Positions 60,341 through 64,000 of a stretch of 64,000 nucleotides of DNA are shown here, piece by piece. The first letter of the stretch is position 1; each line of letters starts with the position of its first letter. A program made the translations under genes and the position numbers. The notes under the pieces were generated by a model that saw only the letters and a program-made list of their open reading frames with translations, had not been told where the DNA came from and searched no databases. This DNA is from Treponema brennaborense (GTDB lineage Bacteria > Spirochaetota > Spirochaetia > Treponematales > Treponemataceae), in the NCBI GenBank assembly GCA_023666275.1, contig JAMPCJ010000001.1, positions 366,882 through 430,881 on the forward strand. Reading direction: 5' to 3'.

Positions 60341-60422
60341 AAAAAACTCCTATTGAACCAGAAAAAGTTCGGTATATTCAAAAGCACGCCGTTTTCGGAC
60401 AAACGCGCATATTCATCGGAAT

Positions 60423-61166
60423 TTACGCTCCCATGCCGCCGTCGACGCCGAGAACCTGCGCCGTAATGTACGCGGACAAATCAGACGCCAAAAAAACAGC
60501 GGCATCCGCAATGTCTTTAGGCTTTCCGGCACGCTTAAGCGGAACGGATTCAATCATCGACGCTTTAAGTTCTTCCGGCAAAACGGCAGTCATATCCGTT
60601 TCGATGAAACCCGGCGCAATGGCATTCACGCGGACGCCGCGGCTGCCGGTTTCTTTCGCAAGGCTTTTTGTCAAGCCGATAAGCCCCGCTTTGCTTGCGG
60701 CATAATTCACCTGACCGCCCTGGCCATGCAAGCCGACAATCGAACTCATATTGATAATCGAACCGCTGCGGCGCCGAATCATGTCCGATGAAATGATTTG
60801 AGAAATCAAAAACGCACTGGTAAGATTTACCCGCAGAACATTTTCGAAATCTTCCAGCTTCATGCGGAAAGAAAGTCCGTCGCGCGTAATGCCGGCGTTA
60901 TTTACAAGAACATCGAAACCGCCGGATTCTTTCAGTGCGTCTTTCACGGCAGGCACAAGCGCTTCCGCATTGCCGCAGTCCGCGCACAGCTCATGAAACA
61001 CGGTTTTCTTTTCGGAAGCGAACGCTTCTATTTCTTCCCGCGCAGCCGACGGTTTTGAACACAGTCCCCAGACTTCGGCGCCTTCTTCCAAAAAACGCTT
61101 TACGATTTCTTTGCCGATTCCGCGGCTTGAACCGGTAACCAGCGCTTTTTTTCCGTTCAACAACAT
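60423..61166 (-). CDS. fabG: 3-oxoacyl-ACP reductase
   Basis: 247 residues, a classical SDR of FabG type. The cofactor motif is VTGSSRGIGKEI, the catalytic triad Ser in INMSSIVG and Tyr-x3-Lys in VNYAASKAGLIGLTKSLAKE, and the C-terminus AQVLGVDGGMGA is typical. It reduces 3-oxoacyl-ACP with NADPH. It is 82 bp upstream of fabF and 58 bp downstream of fabD. Confidence 0.97.
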   Translation of the reverse strand: MLLNGKKALVTGSSRGIGKEIVKRFLEEGAEVWGLCSKPSAAREEIEAFASEKKTVFHELCADCGNAEALVPAVKDALKESGGFDVLVNNAGITRDGLSFRMKLEDFENVLRVNLTSAFLISQIISSDMIRRRSGSIINMSSIVGLHGQGGQVNYAASKAGLIGLTKSLAKETGSRGVRVNAIAPGFIETDMTAVLPEELKASMIESVPLKRAGKPKDIADAAVFLASDLSAYITAQVLGVDGGMGA

Positions 61167-61224
61167 GATATGCTCCTAAATATATTGGATATGCCGCGCA
61201 TTATTTACAGCTGAATATCCGCAA

Positions 61225-62220
61225 TTATATTTCAACCGCGGCGGCAGACTCTTTCGTATTAACGGAAACGCAGGTCAGCGTTTCGGACGCATATCCGGAA
61301 TCGCGCCATAAACCGCCGAGCACGGTTCCCGGTCCGACTTCGAGAATGCGCCAGTCCGCACTGCCGCCGTTCGCAGCGATATGCTCTGCGATAAAGCGTT
61401 CTTCCGTTGTCCATAAAACCGGATTGGTAAAATGCCGCACCGCATTGTCTTTTGCTTCCGTGCCGGAAACACACGGCGCGCCGGTAACATTTGACAGCAG
61501 CATTACGCCGGCAGCGGGGTCTTTAAACGAAACGGTTTCCAGCACGCGCGCAAATTCTTCCGCGCCTTTCATCATAAGCGGCGAATGAAACGGTCCCGCC
61601 ACTTTAAGGCGGATAAAACGGCGCGCGCCGGCAGCTTTCAGCAATTCTTCCGCCTGCTCCAATCCCTCCGCCGTTGCGGAAACAACGGTCTGCTTGGGAC
61701 TGTTCATATTGGCGGCAAACGCTATGCCTGCCGAACCGTCCTGCCGCGCGGCAGAAAGCGGTTCGAGTATTTCGATAACTTTTTCCGGAGGAAGACCGAT
61801 GCACGCCGCCATGCCGGGTGCTGCTCCCGAAGACGATTCGGCTATTTGCTCGCATGCTTTCTGCATAATCAAACCGCGGCGGAACACAACGGAAACAGTT
61901 TCCTCGAAAGAAAGAACGCCCGCGCTGCACAGCGCCGCAAATTCGCCGAGACTGAATCCGGCAAAAACGGAACCACAAATGCCGCGGGTTTTTAAGGCGG
62001 CGGCGGCGGCGAGTTCCGCAACGGTAATCGCAATTTGGCTGCGGTCGCTGCGGGCAAGCTCCTCTGCCGAAATATTCCATAAATAATCGGAAATGTTTAC
62101 GCCGGCGATTTTCTCCGCTTCTGTTACGACTGCCATGGCTTCGGGATATGCATCGCAGATATCATGCATCATTCCCTGAAACTGCGCCCCCTGACCGGGA
62201 TATAAAAAGGTATATTTCAT
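61225..62220 (-). CDS. fabD: Malonyl-CoA:ACP transacylase
   Basis: 331 residues. The nucleophile elbow is VFAGFSLGEFAALCSAG (Ser in GFSLG), and the catalytic His is in RLKVAGPFHSPLMM. YTFLYPGQGAQFQGMMHD starts the protein. It loads malonyl groups onto ACP. It is slightly longer than the usual 310 residues because of a Ser/Gly-rich insertion at about 120-135 (AESSSGAAPG). The ACP it needs is not encoded in the window. Confidence 0.94.
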   Translation of the reverse strand: MKYTFLYPGQGAQFQGMMHDICDAYPEAMAVVTEAEKIAGVNISDYLWNISAEELARSDRSQIAITVAELAAAAALKTRGICGSVFAGFSLGEFAALCSAGVLSFEETVSVVFRRGLIMQKACEQIAESSSGAAPGMAACIGLPPEKVIEILEPLSAARQDGSAGIAFAANMNSPKQTVVSATAEGLEQAEELLKAAGARRFIRLKVAGPFHSPLMMKGAEEFARVLETVSFKDPAAGVMLLSNVTGAPCVSGTEAKDNAVRHFTNPVLWTTEERFIAEHIAANGGSADWRILEVGPGTVLGGLWRDSGYASETLTCVSVNTKESAAAVEI

Positions 62221-62246
62221 TCAGCGACCTCCAAATGCCGCAGCTG

Positions 62247-63248
62247 CTACCAGCGGATAACGCATCCGGACCAAGTAAGTCCCGCGCCGAACGCAGCGGA
62301 AACAATCGTCTGTCCGGCTTTCAGCTGCCCGGAAACGCTCATATCATGCAAAGCAATCGGAATGCATGCCGACGACATATTGCCGTACTGCTCCATATTC
62401 AGCACGAATTTTTCCGCAGAGAAACCGAGCCGTTTTGCGGCGGAAAGAATAATCCGTGCATTTGCCTGATGACAGACGAACCAGCTGATGTCATCGAGCG
62501 CAAGCGATTCTTTTTCCATTAAATCGCGGATAATATCAACCATTTTGCCGACGGCAAAATTATACACCGCGTGTCCGTCCATTATCATTTTTCCGCCGTG
62601 ACGGCAGTACAGCGCATCCGCACCGGTTCCGACCGCGCCATGCACAAACGAGCCCAAGCCCCTTGCCGCATCGGCGGCAGATTCCGCGGAAAGCGCCGAT
62701 TTTTTTTCGGCGTCAGTGTTTTCGAGCAGCACCGCGCCGGAGCCGTCGCCGAAAAGCACGCAGGAAGAACGATCCGTCCAATCCGTGATGCGCGAAAGCG
62801 TTTCCGCCCCGCACACAAGCGCATAGCGCCAGCCGTGCCGTTCCATCAAGCCGCCGGCAATATCAAGCGCATGCAGAAAACCGGAACACGCCGCGGCAAC
62901 ATCAAACGCCATAGCATTCTGCGCACCTATATCACGCTGAATAAGGCAGGCGTCCGACGGAAAATTATTGTTATCCGGCGTCGCAGTGGAAACAACCAGC
63001 AGACTGATATCTTCCGCACCGACAGCCGTACCGTTTTCTTTCGCCGCCGCGGCATTTTGCAGCGCCGCAAGACAGGCGCGCGTTCCCAAAAAAGCCGATG
63101 TTTCATCGCCCTCGGCAATATAGCGGCTCCTTATTCCCGTGTGCGAGCGAATCCATTCGTCGGAAGTATCGAGCCGCAGCGCCAATTCATCATTCGTTAC
63201 TTTTTTCCGCGGCACAGCCTTTCCCGTACCGCGTATTACTATCGCCAT
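62247..63248 (-). CDS. fabH: Beta-ketoacyl-ACP synthase III
   Basis: 333 residues. It starts fatty-acid synthesis by condensing acetyl-CoA with malonyl-ACP. Cys is in FDVAAACSGFLHALDIAG, His in WFVCHQANARI and Asn in MEQYGNMSSACIP. HTGIRSRY near the N-terminus is typical. It is the first gene of the cluster, with a good promoter at 63310-63337 and a repeat array further upstream. The ribosome site is GGTTGGA. Confidence 0.96.
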   Translation of the reverse strand: MAIVIRGTGKAVPRKKVTNDELALRLDTSDEWIRSHTGIRSRYIAEGDETSAFLGTRACLAALQNAAAAKENGTAVGAEDISLLVVSTATPDNNNFPSDACLIQRDIGAQNAMAFDVAAACSGFLHALDIAGGLMERHGWRYALVCGAETLSRITDWTDRSSCVLFGDGSGAVLLENTDAEKKSALSAESAADAARGLGSFVHGAVGTGADALYCRHGGKMIMDGHAVYNFAVGKMVDIIRDLMEKESLALDDISWFVCHQANARIILSAAKRLGFSAEKFVLNMEQYGNMSSACIPIALHDMSVSGQLKAGQTIVSAAFGAGLTWSGCVIRW

Positions 63249-63309
63249 AATATGTCCAACCTTTTATAAAGCTGACATTTTGCCGACTTTTGTCATTCTC
63301 AACAAAAAA

Positions 63310-63337
63310 AGAATAACATTATTTCAGAAAATGTCAA
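63310..63337 (-). promoter_or_regulatory. fabH cluster promoter
   Basis: Minus strand TTGACA (63332-63337), 16-bp spacer, TATTCT (63310-63315). The leader to ATG 63248 would be about 55 nt. GACATTTT-like half-sites recur (63267-63275 and around the -35 box). Confidence 0.6.
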
Positions 63338-63460
63338 GATGCCGTTATTCACAATACTGCAATGTATCATTATACAGACACCTTTCGATTCCCGAAAGTT
63401 GCAGACACTGCGCCGAATTATTGCAGTCCGCACCCGCACCGAAAAATTTCCTGCCGCTTA

Positions 63461-63712
63461 GTACGTACAAGATAATCTTGTCAGTAACAAAATATCTTCT
63501 TGTAAGGCTTACAAGATCATCCTGCAAGGCTTATGAGATTATGCTGTGCGACACACAAGATGATGCGGAGCGCCGCACAAGATCGTCTTGGACGTCGCAC
63601 AAGATTATGCCGATCGTACAAAAATATCATGTTTTTGTACCAAAAAGATTATGCTGACAGTACAAAAATATTATGTTTTTGTACGCACAAGATAATTTTG
63701 TCAGTCTGTAAG
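63461..63712. repeat. Degenerate 22-bp tandem array of ACAAGATNAT units
   Basis: About 11 units. Five core units start at 63511, 63533, 63555, 63577 and 63599, exactly 22 bp apart (consensus ACAAGATNATNNTG); outer units vary from 19 to 25 bp. Some are palindromes (ACAAGATAATCTTGT at 63467-63481; ACAAAAA...TTTTTGT twice). A 25-bp block, GTACGYACAAGATAAT continuing to TTGTCAGT, appears at both ends (63461-63485 and 63681-63705). Confidence 0.8.
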
Positions 63713-64000
63713 TGCCGAAAAAAGCGCATTTTTGCACTCTGCAAGCCGCTTGCTGCGCTTATCGCAAGGTTTGACGGCATCATTCCTGCCTATATGAACG
63801 CCTGCAATATCGCGATGTTGCGGCTGTATTCCGTGCAGTATTATGCTTTTTTGTGTGTCTTTGCGAGCCGACTTGACGACGAAGCAACACTTGCGTGGTG
63901 CGGCGGATTTCAGCTGCTTGCCCTCACACGATAAAATTCTGCAATTTTTTTTCGTTATTGAAAAAAAAAGGAACGTTTAAATCACGAAACGGCACGCGCG

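Larger units (their letters stand above)
63249..64000. other. Gene-free region upstream of fabH
   Basis: About 750 bp without a credible gene. It carries the fabH promoter and the 22-bp repeat array (63461-63712). The open frames crossing the array simply translate the repeat, and those beyond it have no recognisable features. An A-rich run ends the window near 63960. Confidence 0.65.

Noticed and set aside
63461..63712. Possible CRISPR array
   Set aside because: Units are degenerate, contiguous at 22 bp and lack unique spacers; no cas genes are present.
63533..63934. Plus-strand gene of 133 codons
   Set aside because: Its first half is just the 22-bp array translated, the rest has no features, and no ribosome site precedes it.

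Overview
The window looks like chromosome of a Treponema (Spirochaetes) with mid-range GC. The strongest clue is a trans-2-enoyl-CoA/ACP reductase at 57.1-58.4 kb that closely resembles, from memory, the Treponema denticola enzyme. The many lipoprotein and periplasmic binding proteins, the patatin/beta-barrel fusion and the lone regulatory PtsN fit a host-associated spirochaete. No rRNA operon, transposase, prophage or CRISPR array is visible. There is one tRNA, tRNA-Pro(GGG).

Layout. 0-4.4 kb: the 3' end of a sensor-type adenylate cyclase, a MerR regulator and a patatin/beta-barrel protein. 4.5-10 kb: a D-2-hydroxyacid dehydrogenase divergent from a glycerate-use block (CdaR-type regulator, GntP-type permease, glycerate kinase). 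10-15.6 kb: small genes, PtsN, a GH5-like hydrolase, a lytic transglycosylase and an isolated hisG-hisB pair. 15.6-28.7 kb: a hexuronate region with an LplABC-like sugar ABC importer, a very large LacI-sensor/dead-kinase/AraC regulator, a MATE exporter and uxaB-uxaA-uxaC. 29-38.5 kb: asnB with a structured leader, nnr, a HAD phosphatase, an orphan EIIC, small membrane proteins and lipid or hydrolase genes. 38.7-42.3 kb: a TrpXYZ-like ABC importer and a pseudouridine synthase. 42.5-48.2 kb: a solute-binding protein paired with a hybrid histidine kinase, an acyltransferase divergent from an XRE regulator, and the tRNA. 48.4-53.1 kb: a His-rich zinc GTPase, an RsuA-type enzyme, a DhuI-like isomerase and trpE. 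53.4-63.2 kb: a full fatty-acid initiation and elongation cluster, fabH-fabD-fabG-fabF-fabZ-fabV-accB-accC-accD-accA, all on the minus strand and without acpP. 63.25-64 kb: a gene-free stretch holding a 22-bp repeat array.

How the genes fit together. Uronates taken up by the ABC importer would pass through UxaC, UxaB and UxaA to 2-keto-3-deoxygluconate. The DhuI-like isomerase at 50.8 kb could feed unsaturated uronates from glycosaminoglycans or pectin towards the same intermediate. Carbon from these routes and from glycerate enters lower glycolysis, and acetyl-CoA feeds the acc/fab cluster.

The most interesting non-coding signals are a run of ten G residues inside the -35/-10 spacer of a small membrane-protein gene (36.3 kb, a candidate phase-variable promoter), the 22-bp array upstream of fabH (63.5-63.7 kb), a roughly 120-bp dispersed repeat (35.6 and 42.4 kb), 23- and 26-bp tandem repeats, and nested inverted repeats in the uxaB-uxaA gap and asnB leader. 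Several strong consensus promoters sit so close to their start codons that leaderless or near-leaderless mRNAs are likely.
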